DNA from: Hydractinia symbiolongicarpus | Lineage: Eukaryota > Cnidaria > Hydrozoa > Anthoathecata > Hydractiniidae | NCBI RefSeq assembly: GCF_029227915.1 | Contig: NC_079887.1 | Coordinates: forward strand, 24,115,650-24,179,649 | DNA: 64,000 nt | Direction: 5' to 3' | Shown here: positions 1 to 11,300 of the stretch, one piece after another | Position numbering within the stretch: position 1 is the stretch's first letter | Layout: each line of letters starts with the position of its first letter | Translations under genes and position numbers: made by a program | Notes under the pieces: model-generated | Told to the model about the DNA's origin: nothing | What the model saw: the letters and a program-made list of their open reading frames with translations, nothing else | The model's database searches: none

Positions 1-330
1 TATTCTTTACTGATTTTAAGATAAAAACCAACAAAATCAAGTAATCAGATCAATCACGTGACCAAAATTATCACTAAGAATCCCCTCGACGAAATAAAGT
101 TTTCTTGTAAGTTTTAAGTTACAAGAATAATTCTAACGAAAGTGATTATATTTTCCTGATTATAAGGATTTCACAGAGATTTTCAGGGTTGCTTTGGATT
201 AATAGCAAACATTTAAAGCTCTGAGAAGTATAGAATCTAAATCTTTGGTATAAAAGTGCCTAATAGATAAATATAAAAACTCAGTAAGTATAATAACCAT
301 GCAGCAAGCAAAAAAGAGTTGGGGGAGGCA

Positions 331-453
331 GAATCCTTCCAAAGGTTGGCTTAGCGATAGCAATAAGTTGAAGACTTAGTATAGACCCCTTAGTATAGAA
401 TCCTTCCAAAGGTTGGCTTAGCGATAGCAATAAGTTGAAGACTTAGTATAGAC
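331..453. repeat. 67-bp tandem repeat, two units
   Basis: Units begin at 331 and 398, each opening with GAATCCTTCCAAAGG; the second unit is shortened at its end. The same repeat has four units in copy B. Confidence 0.9.
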
Positions 454-1900
454 ATCTCCTTTACCAAAAATTTTAAAGAACTTTAAACTTGCTCGTCGGT
501 TAAAAAATGTTCAAAACTGTCTTTTCTTTTATTTTTTTATTTTTTGAAATTTAACTTAGTTTAGAGAAAAAGAGATTAATATACTGTAAAACACAATAGT
601 ATGTCATTTTAACTGGTATTGATCGATAACTCTCGGTAAAAGTCAACGAACGCATAACGCATCGTATCGCGAAGTTGTTAGCGTTATCAAATGAAAACAT
701 AACAAAAAAAATAAAACTTAAAACGATGTTTATCCGTTATGTTGTGAAAGTTGAAACTTTTAATTGATCGAATTCAGACACACCGCATTGCGGGTCTGGC
801 ATGACGCGTCATGTGTATTATGCGCTGTATTTGTAGTTGTTGTTGGTAATATGATAGAAAAAGAACTCTCAAGTTCCCAAAACCAAACACCTGAAAAACG
901 GAAGACATGTTTTGTACCCCTATTCTAAAAAGAAACGCTGGAGACCTGTAAACCGCTATAATAGAAAATCTAATTTTTGGATTACACCGTCCAGTATAAT
1001 TTTTCGCCTGCTATAGTCATATTTCTCTTTTTACCTTAAGGTAATCAAGAAGATTTTGTAAGCACATAAAAAAAACCGCTCGATTGTCACTTTTCGCGGC
1101 TACCATTTTTAGTTCCTCAGACAAATGGCGTGTATTATAAGGTAGACTAGCCGGTGGAGACGGCATCGAAACGACGGGTTAAGCCACAAGGAACTGTGTA
1201 ACCCCCGGTGGGGAAGGTCACGCTGAGCGCTTTAGTGTAAATAAAATCTAAGGAAATAATTCGTTGTTAACACCAGGAAAGATTGCTTTATGCAGGTAAA
1301 CTGTCCATCCGTATAGGAGCAATACTATTTTCCTGCAAAAATAGTTTTAAGGAATATGTTAATTAAAATACGCAAATAGGTAAAATCCTTTTTAATTTGG
1401 AGATCACAAGCGGAAATTGAGTAAACGTTCTCAAACTTTTAAAAAATGTTCCCTGGCAAGAAATATTTCCACTCGCTTTAATGACAAACGGGCTTTGTTT
1501 GCGTTTAACTTGCTTCGACGGCTATAAATGTTTCTGAAACAATAAGCATCATTCTGTTTTTCAATCTACACACCAAGGATTTAGAAATTATTTGTTGGAG
1601 ATCACAAACTTTTTATCCTGGTACATTAAAAATGAAATCAGCCGTTTCTCAAAATGTCAATTATGTTGATTTGTGACTTAAAAATTGTTTTATTATCCCT
1701 ATGGGTACTGTCGGGTTAAAAAATAAAGGTGAAATGAATACTATAAACTTTCGGTTGGGAAAAGTTTTGACATAAACAAAATACAGTAATTTCTCTCGAA
1801 GGCATTGCTAAGGTTTACACTATGTATGTTTTATACTACTTTAAAACAAAATCATTCAAAAATGGCATGAAAAACATTACGCTTGATTGAAAACAACGTG
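454..1900. other. No gene seen; upstream flank of copy A
   Basis: AT-rich, with stops in all frames. It contains a short GC-rich island at about 1140-1225 that is kept almost unchanged in copy B near 54080-54170. Confidence 0.6.
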
Positions 1901-1907
1901 TATAAAA
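1901..1907 (+). promoter_or_regulatory. TATA box of minisatellite locus A
   Basis: TATAAAA lies 67 bp before the ATG at 1974. The same element is kept in copy B (54793-54799) and, as TATATAAT, in inverted copy C (51984-51991 on the minus strand). Conservation in three diverged copies supports a core promoter. Confidence 0.55.
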
Positions 1908-1973
1908 TAGCCTTCAATTTTCCACTGTCTTATTGATTAAGAATTGCACAGAAACGGAGGTTGTTATACAGAT

Positions 1974-2685
1974 ATGAAGTTTCACACTAAAGTTTTACTA
2001 CTTTTCTTATTTCTTACCTGTGTCAAAAGCGCACCCCTCAACATCAATCAAATTGGTAAGTTTTCATTGTAGAATAATGTTTTTTTACTTGTAAACTAGA
2101 TCAATTATTAAAGGACATTTGAATCGTTGCGGGCACAAGATGCACAACGCTTGAAAAGTGGAGATGCCCAACGTTTAAGTGGAGATGCCTAACGTTTAAG
2201 TGGAGATGCCCAACGTTAAAGTGGAGATGCCCAACGTTAAAGTGGAGATGCCCAACGCTTGGCGAGTGGAGACGCCCAACACTTGGCGAGTGGAGACGCC
2301 CAACGCTTGGCGAGTGGAGACGCCCAACGCTTGGCGAGTGGAGACGCCCAACGCTTGGCGAGTGGAGACGCCCAACGCTTGGCGAGTGGAGACGCCCAAC
2401 GCTTGGCGAGTGGAGACGCTTGACGCTCGACGCTTGGCGAGAGGAGACGCTTGACGCTTGGCGAGTGGAGATGCTCGACGCTTGGCGAGTGGAGATGCTC
2501 GACGCTTGGCGAGTGGAGATGCTCGATGCTTGGCGAGTGGAGATGCTCGATGCTTGGCGAGTGGAGATGCTCGATGCTTGGCGAGTGGAGTTGCTCGATG
2601 CTTGGCGAGTGGAGTTGCTCAACGCTTGACGAATGGAGATGCCCAGCAGCGTAAAACTCTGTCACCAAATCCAGATTCTGTATAA
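1974..2685 (+). pseudogene. Secreted octapeptide-repeat protein, copy A (frameshifted)
   Basis: Exon 1 (1974-2055, phase 1, donor GTAAG) encodes a 27-residue leader, hydrophobic in the middle and ending SAPLNINQI, typical of a signal peptide. An acceptor at 2098-2099 joins exon 2 (from 2100) in frame. The frame then meets TGA at 2120-2122, caused by one extra T relative to inverted copy C. Past that point the minisatellite still reads as repeats of the type RLASGDAR/RCLASGDA down to TAA at 2683-2685, although TAA codons also occur within some units. The likely product is therefore a truncated peptide of about 34 residues, and I call the locus a pseudogene. The function of the family is unknown. 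Confidence 0.55.
2150..2650. repeat. 21/24-bp coding-type minisatellite, copy A
   Basis: About 20 tandem units. Most are 24 bp and contain GGCGAGTGGAGA; the first few are 21 bp and lack one codon. Both lengths are multiples of three, so every frame on both strands stays open for long runs. That produces several overlapping open frames that should not be read as separate genes. Confidence 0.9.
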
Positions 2686-2699
2686 GGGAAAACAAATTT

Positions 2700-5000
2700 A
2701 CTCATCCTGTATCCATTTTTAGTATGAAAATTATGTATCACAAACAAATTATTGCGCATTAAAAGAAATATAGAAACTTCACATCATAAGCATTGTTAAT
2801 ACTACTTTAAACAATGCACGTAATTGATTCTTTTTTCGTTAATTCTTCCGCCTGTTGCAAACGAATGCGTTTATATTAGATCAATAATTTTTACCCCTTT
2901 TCTAAAAGGAAACTCTGAAAACCGCTATAAGACCTGCGCACAAAGTACTTCTTCCCCGTTGAAGCCGTGTCGCACATCAATATAGGCGTAATAACCTTTT
3001 CCGACAAACCGCCTGTCGTTACCCTGTCCAGGTAAAACAATCACTCAGCGATTCATGACAACATTAAAAAATGTAGCTATCTAACCAACTGCATTTAGAT
3101 ATTTCCACTTTTTACGTAGTGCTAGCAAGCTGAAAAGCCACAACCCCAACGTAAAAATAAGTATAATTATACGAAATTGGATGAAAACTTTAAAATAATA
3201 GAAATAAATAAGCCTAACCATAGCTAGCTGGATTTAGCAGGTTTTTTCAGTTTCTGCCGTGATTCTAAAACAAATATAACAAAGTCCGCAAAAGTCGGGT
3301 TCTGCGGGAATTTTCTGAAACAAAGGAAACAAAGTAAAAAACATTACAATCCAACTATTCAATTTGTTTATTTACATCTGGACAGTTAAACAAAATATAT
3401 CAATTCTTAGTTTCTACTCACACTTTCTTTGTAAGCTAATGGTAAAAATATATTACATTTGCTATATCCTGTGTCCGCAAAATGCCCATAAAATCGCGGA
3501 CAGACAGACAGCGAGTGTTAGTAAAGGAGACAAGTTGTTAGCCTGGGGAAAAATAGAGTGAGATTTGCCTGTCATACATATTTCAGCGAAGATGGTGTAT
3601 GGTAGCAAATTCGGCTTGTTATCATATGGTTCCAGGTTCGACTCCGCACTCTGACGCACTTTAAACATAGTGTTGTCAGCCCATTTGGTTTGGTGCCATC
3701 TAGTGACCGCTAACCAGCTTGTGCGGCAGGCAACCAAGATGGAGCAATGCTAAACGTATCTCTGGCGGCAATGTAACATAGTTACATCGAATGGGCGGAA
3801 GAGCCAGCCATTAGTATGGAATTCCCAATGAGTTCTTGTTACTTACTTACTTATTTACTTTATTTTTCGCACCGCTATATTTTATCCATTTGTTCAACTG
3901 TCAGCATTAAATTAAATTGAAATGTACATTTAATTGTAATTGTAATTGAATTACTCTGGCGCAGTCCGAAATAAAGCTGTCAGCAACCATTTTGGACAGA
4001 CAAACAGCGGGTAGTATTAATATAAAGACATAAGTCTTCCATCTGAAAGAAGATAATATATATTGATTAGTTGCGCAACAGAAACTGATTAGGCATAACG
4101 CAGTTATCATGACAAAGATCACACACTTATCAACTTTTTAAATAAAACCAGAGGGACAGGAGTGCCTTTAAAAGGAATAAAGATTTTGGATTCGAGATCC
4201 GTGATTTCTAACACTGTTAAATTATTATAATAAGGGGGAAGCTAATCTTCCTAGGGAAACCATGGAGATAGAGCTTAATTCAAAACTCTCACCGTTCAAA
4301 TCACGCTCAAACCACGGGCGTTTAAGTCATTGGAATTACTTCTTGTTAGGCATATCTGAATGAAAAGCTGTTTGGGTTGTTATCGTACGCAAAGGATGCT
4401 AAACATATGCTAAACGGTATCTCTTGCATTTAGTGATTGCCGTTGCCCTTTTCGTGTCTTTGTCAAGCTGTTACTCTGTTTTAGCTTTTGCTTGTCGTAA
4501 TGTTTTCGTGCGTGTCGTTTGACTTCGAAGACTTCCGTTATATATATAAAATAAATCATAATAAAAAATGCGTAAGCATTGTAATATTAAAATGCGATTT
4601 TTTCCTAAATCCCTAAAACAACTTTAAATACCTCTACACAAGTGGAGTAACAAACCGAGAATAAGAACCATGTATTTATTGCTATTTATACCTTGCTTGT
4701 CTTGATTAACCTGACTAACCAACCTAGCCCTGTTCTTCTAGAACCGTAAAGAAGCTTGGTTTCCTTTTTTCTACGAACAGCGGAAATCCCACTTAACAGT
4801 TTTTACTCATAAAACATTAATTGGTCTTAATTTATGTTTTTCTTAAAGTTTCTATCTTTCCTGTCCATATATTATTCTATCTGTGATATTTGATTTTGTT
4901 TTAAAGAAAAAAGGTCCGCTTTATGACATAACTTTTCGATGCATATAACTTCCGGCATTTGAAAAATATTCGTCATTTTCTTTCCGACATAATTTTGTCA
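2700..5000. other. Intergenic stretch, only a SINE seen
   Basis: No convincing exon. It contains the SINE copy at 3584-3865 and, just before it (about 3475-3510), a fragment with the GACAGACAGAC motif shared by the dispersed MITE-like repeats of this window. Small open frames here are not conserved as coding in copy B. Confidence 0.5.
3584..3865 (+). mobile_element. tRNA-derived SINE with TTAC tail (family I), copy A
   Basis: The head resembles a tRNA gene, with a box-B-like GGTTCGACTCC at 3635-3645. It is followed by a body of about 180 bp and a tail of TTAC repeats. The same head, body and tail recur at 45903-46128 in reverse orientation. Copy 56241-56520 is the duplicate of this one rather than an independent insertion. 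Confidence 0.7.
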
Positions 5001-5003
5001 AAT

Positions 5004-5055
5004 ATGGCTACAATGTGGCGCATGTTTTTTTTCATTGTGCTGACTACTACAACAG
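5004..5055 (+). other. Possible alternative first exon of receptor A
   Basis: An ATG at 5004 opens 17 codons with a strongly hydrophobic run (MFFFIVLTTTT), then a GT at 5056. The exon would end in phase 1, the same phase as the main first exon, and could join exon 2 at 7849 or an acceptor at 5332-5333. The donor (GTTTGA) is weak. The sequence is unchanged in copy B (ATG near 57679). It is either an alternative signal-peptide exon or chance. Confidence 0.25.
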
Positions 5056-5335
5056 GTTTGATGTGACGTACGGCTTCAAAGTGTTCTTTCCTGTTTTCGT
5101 TAATTACCAAAAGATTAAAACAACAATAAAGTTTGTTGTATAATAAAACGAGCTGTAATTAGAAATTCATTAAACATAATCAAAACAAACTTACTAATAA
5201 CGAAAGTTCGTTGTGCTAAATTAAAATGGGGTCTGGTTAATCGTTAAAGTTAAAGTTTAAATAACAAACATTCTCACTACTTTGAAGGCGTATTTACAAA
5301 CAAGTTTTAATACGATTTCAACTTTATATACAGAC

Positions 5336-8300
5336 ATGCGCCTTTCCTTGTGTGTATTCTTATTAATAAATGCATCACTGTGTTATGGACTGGATGTTCA
5401 GGTCAGACGAGCAAATACAGATATACTTGATGTTAAAAAGAATCATTGTAATGGTATAGCAAATGCAAGGTTTGCTAAAGGAAGATGCAGATGCACAAAA
5501 GGCTTTGGAACGTTTAGTGTAGTTAATGGTAAAGCTGGATGTTATTCAAAGACTGCTTTAGAAAATATTTATGGTAAGGGTAAAAATAAATTGTTTTATT
5601 TTCTGTATGATTTCATGCTTTTCATTTTTACACACCATGGTAAATCCTTATTACAGCAGGTGTTAGTTTGGTACCCGTTACTCTGTTTTCACAATCTTCC
5701 GCAAAGTATACTGACACAAGACGATAAATTTCTAGTTCTCCCCCACAAGTAATAGACCTATTTCCATATCCATTTGGTTCCACGAAATATGCATGCGAAA
5801 ATGCAGAATAACATGAAAACGAGATTAGTTATGAGCAAACTTCAGGATGCTGGTTGTTTATATACAAGTTTGAAGAATGTATCAACAAAATGTTGACTTT
5901 TACAGCTTTTAACTGGAAGTTTTACATAATCGTAGTTAACACAGTTATATAGAGGATATTAGTATTGGTAGTGTGACAAAAAATTTAAAATATTGCTGAT
6001 TTTAAGGGCGTATCTTTTTTGTATATGTTAGCTAACTAAACCTAAAACCTAGCCAAGTTTTTAGAATGATGTGAATACATTTTTATTTTACTGTTTCCAA
6101 GTAAATTTAGAACTAAAACTCAATATATAGTTTATTAACGCTTAGTGGCACTCCAAACTACTCTGAACAGTTCTAAAAATTAAGATTTAGTTTGGTGGTA
6201 GCTAGCCAAAGTAGCTAGTCAAGCTGCATTCCTGGAAAAACATATTGTGAATTTTATTTTGAGCGCTCCATTACCTCAAAATCAATGTTGAATATTGAAA
6301 ATGCTTGACTGATGCTAACAGAAGTACTCACAAGTATTTTCACAAGTATTTTCCAGGGTTGTACCTATAGCTTAGCTGCATGAGTAATCAACAAATCATT
6401 TTTCAACATTTGTTGCGTAAAGGATATTTAAAATTAACTTTTTTAAACTATTGGCTGTTGTGATTATAAAACTGTTGCACTTCCTCCGTCACTACTCTCT
6501 CTCTTACTGACTGTCAATAATCGTACATTTGTATCAAGCATTGTGATGGTTAACCTTAATACTTATAGTTTGTAAGTAATACGAATTCATAGAGCATAGA
6601 GCCTATCATAAATCCGCATATATAGAAAAAGTAGTCTTTTTTTAAGACTAGTCGTTAGCCCGTGGAAAAGTCCTCGGGTTCGCCCGTCCTTTTACAACGC
6701 ACTGCGAGCGTCTCGTTACTTGCGCAGCTAAGCTACCATTTTGCGTGACAGACGGACAGACGTATACGGGTATTATAATGGAGATTTAAACCTAACTAAA
6801 TAACCTAATTACGCTGTGTTCGACAAATCTAAACAAGTTTGGAGGACGTGTTACGTATATAGAAAGGCACTCTTAATTGCTTGTGGTCGATTTGTGATTG
6901 CTTACGGTCTTTAAAAATTTCACTTTTCCCCGAGATATTATCTCGAGGTTGCAGATTATTCAATAAATCAGGCGTATTACAAAGTGTCACTATCCCAATT
7001 TAAACTCAGCTTATCTAACCTCATTAGTAATTAAAAAGATCCTGCAGCCTGCCAGTCGGACAAAAATCTGCGGGTCGATCCTTCTTACCAACTTCGTAAT
7101 ATAGCCAAGAATGTACCATTGTTCAAATTTCAGTGTAAGTTTGCTGTTAAAAATTTAACTTTGTTTAAAACGAACTTAGCACAAGAAGGCTGCGATCCAG
7201 GGAAAACAAACTGTTGAAGGTTCACGCTAATGTTATTTCGGTTTATTTAAATCTAGAATGTAAAATTCAATAAAAATGTTCAACTTAACTTCATCAAGCC
7301 GAACTTTCACTGATTTACACCAGTACACCACTAAAGAAATTGTTTTGGATATGCTGTTTTGAAGACCGCATGCATTCTGAATTTCTTGAAAACAGTTCCA
7401 TGTTGGGTGCGCATTACGAGTGACTTTTTTCATGTACACACTAAGCCCATTTTTGAAATCTACATTTCAAGGCGGTTTGAATGCTGAAAACCGCATGTCA
7501 AAATTCGCACGGGAAGTGCGTTTAATTAGCGAAAACATTTGTCTCTTTAATAATAGCCGTATTCCGTCTGTCTGTTCGTGCGTCTGTTTGTCTGTTTGTC
7601 TTTTTGTCACGGTAACACAAAATGCAATATATAAAGGTTAACGACTAGTCTATTCAATAATAGCCTTATTTTGTTTGCTCAAAATGGCTGCTCGCATCTC
7701 CATTCCTGGTCCCCTGCAAAGTTGATAATTTTCTGACGGGCGTCCCCGTGGATTTTTCTACGGGTTAATTAATTACAGGGATATAATTGAACATGGCTAA
7801 TTTAATTTTGCCAACAGTATATTTACCTATGTTAAACTCTTATTGCAGGTTGTGAAATGGCCTACAGCAGCTCAGATAATGCGGTAGTGATGGAAAAAAG
7901 AAGAAAAGTTACGCTTAGAAAAAATACGATTCCAAGTGGTTGCACTGCTGGTGGTATTACTTTAGCACAACAGGGCTATGATGGGGATACGGCTAATACC
8001 ACGGTGAAGATTAAAAGGGAAAATGTCATTGAGGCAAGTTTTTTTTTGGCATTTAAACCATAAAAAAGTGCATTTGAGCTGATGCAAATCGAACTATAAT
8101 TCGAAAAATTATTTACACATTAAATTGATTCTGAAAGAACGGAAGTCATGTAAAAACACAATAAAGTTCCTTTGAAAGTTAAGTATGGCACATTAAAAGG
8201 ATAGGAAAGGGAAGACTCGATAAATATTTTTAAAATATAAAAGATTTTTACAAAAATACTTGTCGTGTAAAACACGCGTGTTTTGTTTTTAATTTTGGGC

Positions 8301-11300
8301 TATAAAACATGAACTTTTAAAATTCAAAATTTATGTAATCCGAAAAATATTTGTGATCCCTATATGATTCAAATTACATAAGCTCAACTGTCCGTTAAAC
8401 AACAGTAGACTTGCGCCTAAAACACTCGTTCCTATATCTTGATGTCTGTCTATATGTGAATTACCATATTTGGTTTCTGCACTAAATGGGTGCACCAAAG
8501 CTTTATTTTATTGCGGGAGATATATACTTCGTATTACGTCATATATATTCTTTAATTTCCGCATTTTGTGTGTCCCGCTACTTGCGATGCTATTTTACGC
8601 AGAGACAGACAGACGACGGCTATTTACTATGGAAATTAAGAGATATAAATGATACGAAGAAATATATACGACCAGGCAATTTCTATGTATTTTTCATTGA
8701 TTTACGGCAATGCGTTTAGAAATAAAAATGTGAAAAATTTTCAAACTCGTAAAATAATTGTAACAAAAGAAACACACTGAGTCCAAATAAGGAATAATGA
8801 AAACAACGCCGCATGGAATGTGAAAATTACCAACTGATAGAGATATTGCCAGAAGGCAATACTTGACGAATTAATTGTAAAATATTGTCCTATTTTGTTT
8901 TTTATCAGTTTTTTTACTTTATTGAAAAGTTATGGTGCAAGTTTCAAGTTCTAATCACAACCCTAATGACATTATATTTTACCAACTTCATAGAGATCTA
9001 GTAATAGAAATACGCTCCGTATATAACTGCTTCCATCTCAGCACATGCATAGATAATGTGCCCCTGTTATTTGCACCCTATGTAATTGTCCTCAACTTTA
9101 TATTTCTAAATTTTTAACTATTCATCGATGTAATGCTATTTCAAGTAATAACGTTGTCTAGAATGTGACAGAACTTAACTTTTGCTGTATTTTGTTTAAT
9201 GTAGATTGGAGATACTAGAAGTATAAAAGGACGGTTGATAAAAATTATATTTTACTGCGATACTAACTATAATGCACAAGGCCTGTTAGCGAAGGTTTCA
9301 GGTGACTTTACATGTAAGTTTTTTATTTTATTTTACTTTTATGTGCTCTATAAGAAAATGGCTTTATTTCCATTTACTTGCATTTTCTGCAGTACGCAAT
9401 TTTCATCGTGCTTCAATTTTTACACACGAAATGAAAGTTACAACGTAGTATGGCAGCAGTTGTTAATAAGAAATCGTTTTTAAATTTTAAGCTTACATAT
9501 AACTTGTTAAGTTTAGTAAAAAATATCTCATGTTGTTTGACCAGCAAGGAATACCTTTATAAGACAAATGAGAATACGTTGTTTTGTCAAAAATATTTTT
9601 CATAAAGCATTACTTTGCTTCTTCCTACATGCTCGAATTGCAAGCGTCGAGTACAATCCCCTTACAATGCAGTCTGATTTTGGACTGTTGAGCGCTGGTT
9701 GGTTCATTTAAAACAATACCTATAATTTAAAAATCAAAGCTATAGTGCTGGCAACACTTAATGAAATAAAAACCATAAATATTTATTAATCAAAATGGTG
9801 TTTGTACATCCAAGATAAAAGGACTCCACCGGAAAGAGCACTCCACAGGAAATAAAGGATTTTCTTTCGATTTCTTTATATGAAAACCTGATTTTAATCA
9901 TATTGCGATTTCGCTAAATCATTTAAACCATAGGTGTTCTTTTTTGCGACCTGAAAGGTTGCTAAAACATTTGTGACCCTTAATTATTAACCTTTGTTAA
10001 AGAAAGGGGTAAAAACAATATTGTAGCTGTAAGGGTTACTTTTAATGAGATTGCTAATATAAAGATCAGAAGTCTGAGGTTTTGAATTTGTACCGGTGTG
10101 GGCCTGCAGGTGTCTCCTTTTAACACGTGTGGAGGAGCTTGATTTTACTGCATGAGCACGCGTTTGCACATATAGTGATGCCTGTGCTACGTGACAGATC
10201 AAGGAAATAAAAACGTGTATAAAATATTGCAGCTCTTTCGGTAAACGCTTGGGAAACCAACAACAACAAAAACTTTTGGTGCTAGCCAGCGCACCTTTAC
10301 AAGATCGTTCAATTTAAGATAAAAAAATATGTTTTTTTTATGTTTTTGTTTACTTATTGTCGGTTAATTTTCTTAATTAACAATTTAAAGTCAAAAAATT
10401 TATCTAATATTAGGTACCTATAAAAATAAGATACAGTCGTTTTTCTGTCCCTCTCACCTCATCAGAATTATACGCAAAATGTTACGTGATTACAATGGCA
10501 TACATTACTCCCTTTAAATCCTTTTTTACCCGACGCCTACGTTTTGGCACGAGGACAAAAGCATGGCCAGAGAAGGGCGTTTTTCCTGCGTAGGTTCCCC
10601 TACGTCATGTATGTAGAGAATCCTCCCCTGCACCGTATTTTAGTTTCCCATCTGGCCCTTGTTTTAACCCTATTCCTCATCTTGAAGTATTTACGCCCCG
10701 TTACTAAATTTATAATTTTTGATTTTGACGTCACAAAAGTTTTTTTCCGAACAATTCCAAAACAAAAACTAGATAAACCCTTGAAGAATAATGACAAAAT
10801 AATCTCTAGGTGATGGAAATTTTGTCTGACATAAATTGTGCCCGACAAGTTTTGCCGATTAAGAGAAAGTTTAGCAAAAGCGCTGGCTCGTGTTTACGAA
10901 AGATTTACTTTACTGCAATAACTTTCTAATTCTAAATTACTGTTTAAAGTCGCAATCCGATACTTCTAATTTCTGTTTTGCAGTTGAATCAGTAAACATA
11001 CCTAGCCAAACGTTTACGACAACTACAACCCCACCACCGCCACCTATAACAACAACAACAACGACGACGACGACGACAACGGAGGCAACAACCACAACAA
11101 AAAGAACGAAACAAACAACGACAAAGAAAACGACGGTTAAAAAGCCGATAACAAGGACACCTGAAGTAAACCCTTCTCACATATTCACAAACGAATTAAT
11201 TCAGCCGACAGCTACAAAATCTACTGATAATTCAACACTATTTTGCAATTCTCCCAAACAAAATGATGGAGCTGACAACTTAGGCCTTATAGTTGGTGTG

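Noticed and set aside
330-460. CRISPR-like direct repeats
   Set aside because: The 67-bp units are contiguous with no variable spacers, in animal DNA.
2101-2695. Six overlapping frames on both strands over the minisatellite (for example STRQASS and LHSPSVE repeats)
   Set aside because: The 24-bp unit has no stop in several frames. Only the frame linked to a signal exon by splice phase is supported, and in this copy that frame is broken.
3584-3660. tRNA gene
   Set aside because: Only a box-B-like motif and a loose cloverleaf are present, it is repeated elsewhere with a TTAC tail, and the acceptor stem does not close, so it is read as a SINE.
5282-5752. Single-exon 156-aa protein starting at 5282
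   Set aside because: 5282 is TTG, not ATG. The frame is exon 1 read through the donor at 5574 into the intron, and copy B has an earlier stop in that read-through part.
8470-8719. Conserved small ORFs in both duplicates (60-77 aa)
   Set aside because: They lie in a receptor intron over a MITE-like piece. Conservation is explained by the recent duplication, and two frames overlap equally well.
10989-11180. Arg/Cys-rich minus-strand ORF
   Set aside because: Antisense of the Thr/Pro stalk codons of receptor exon 4.
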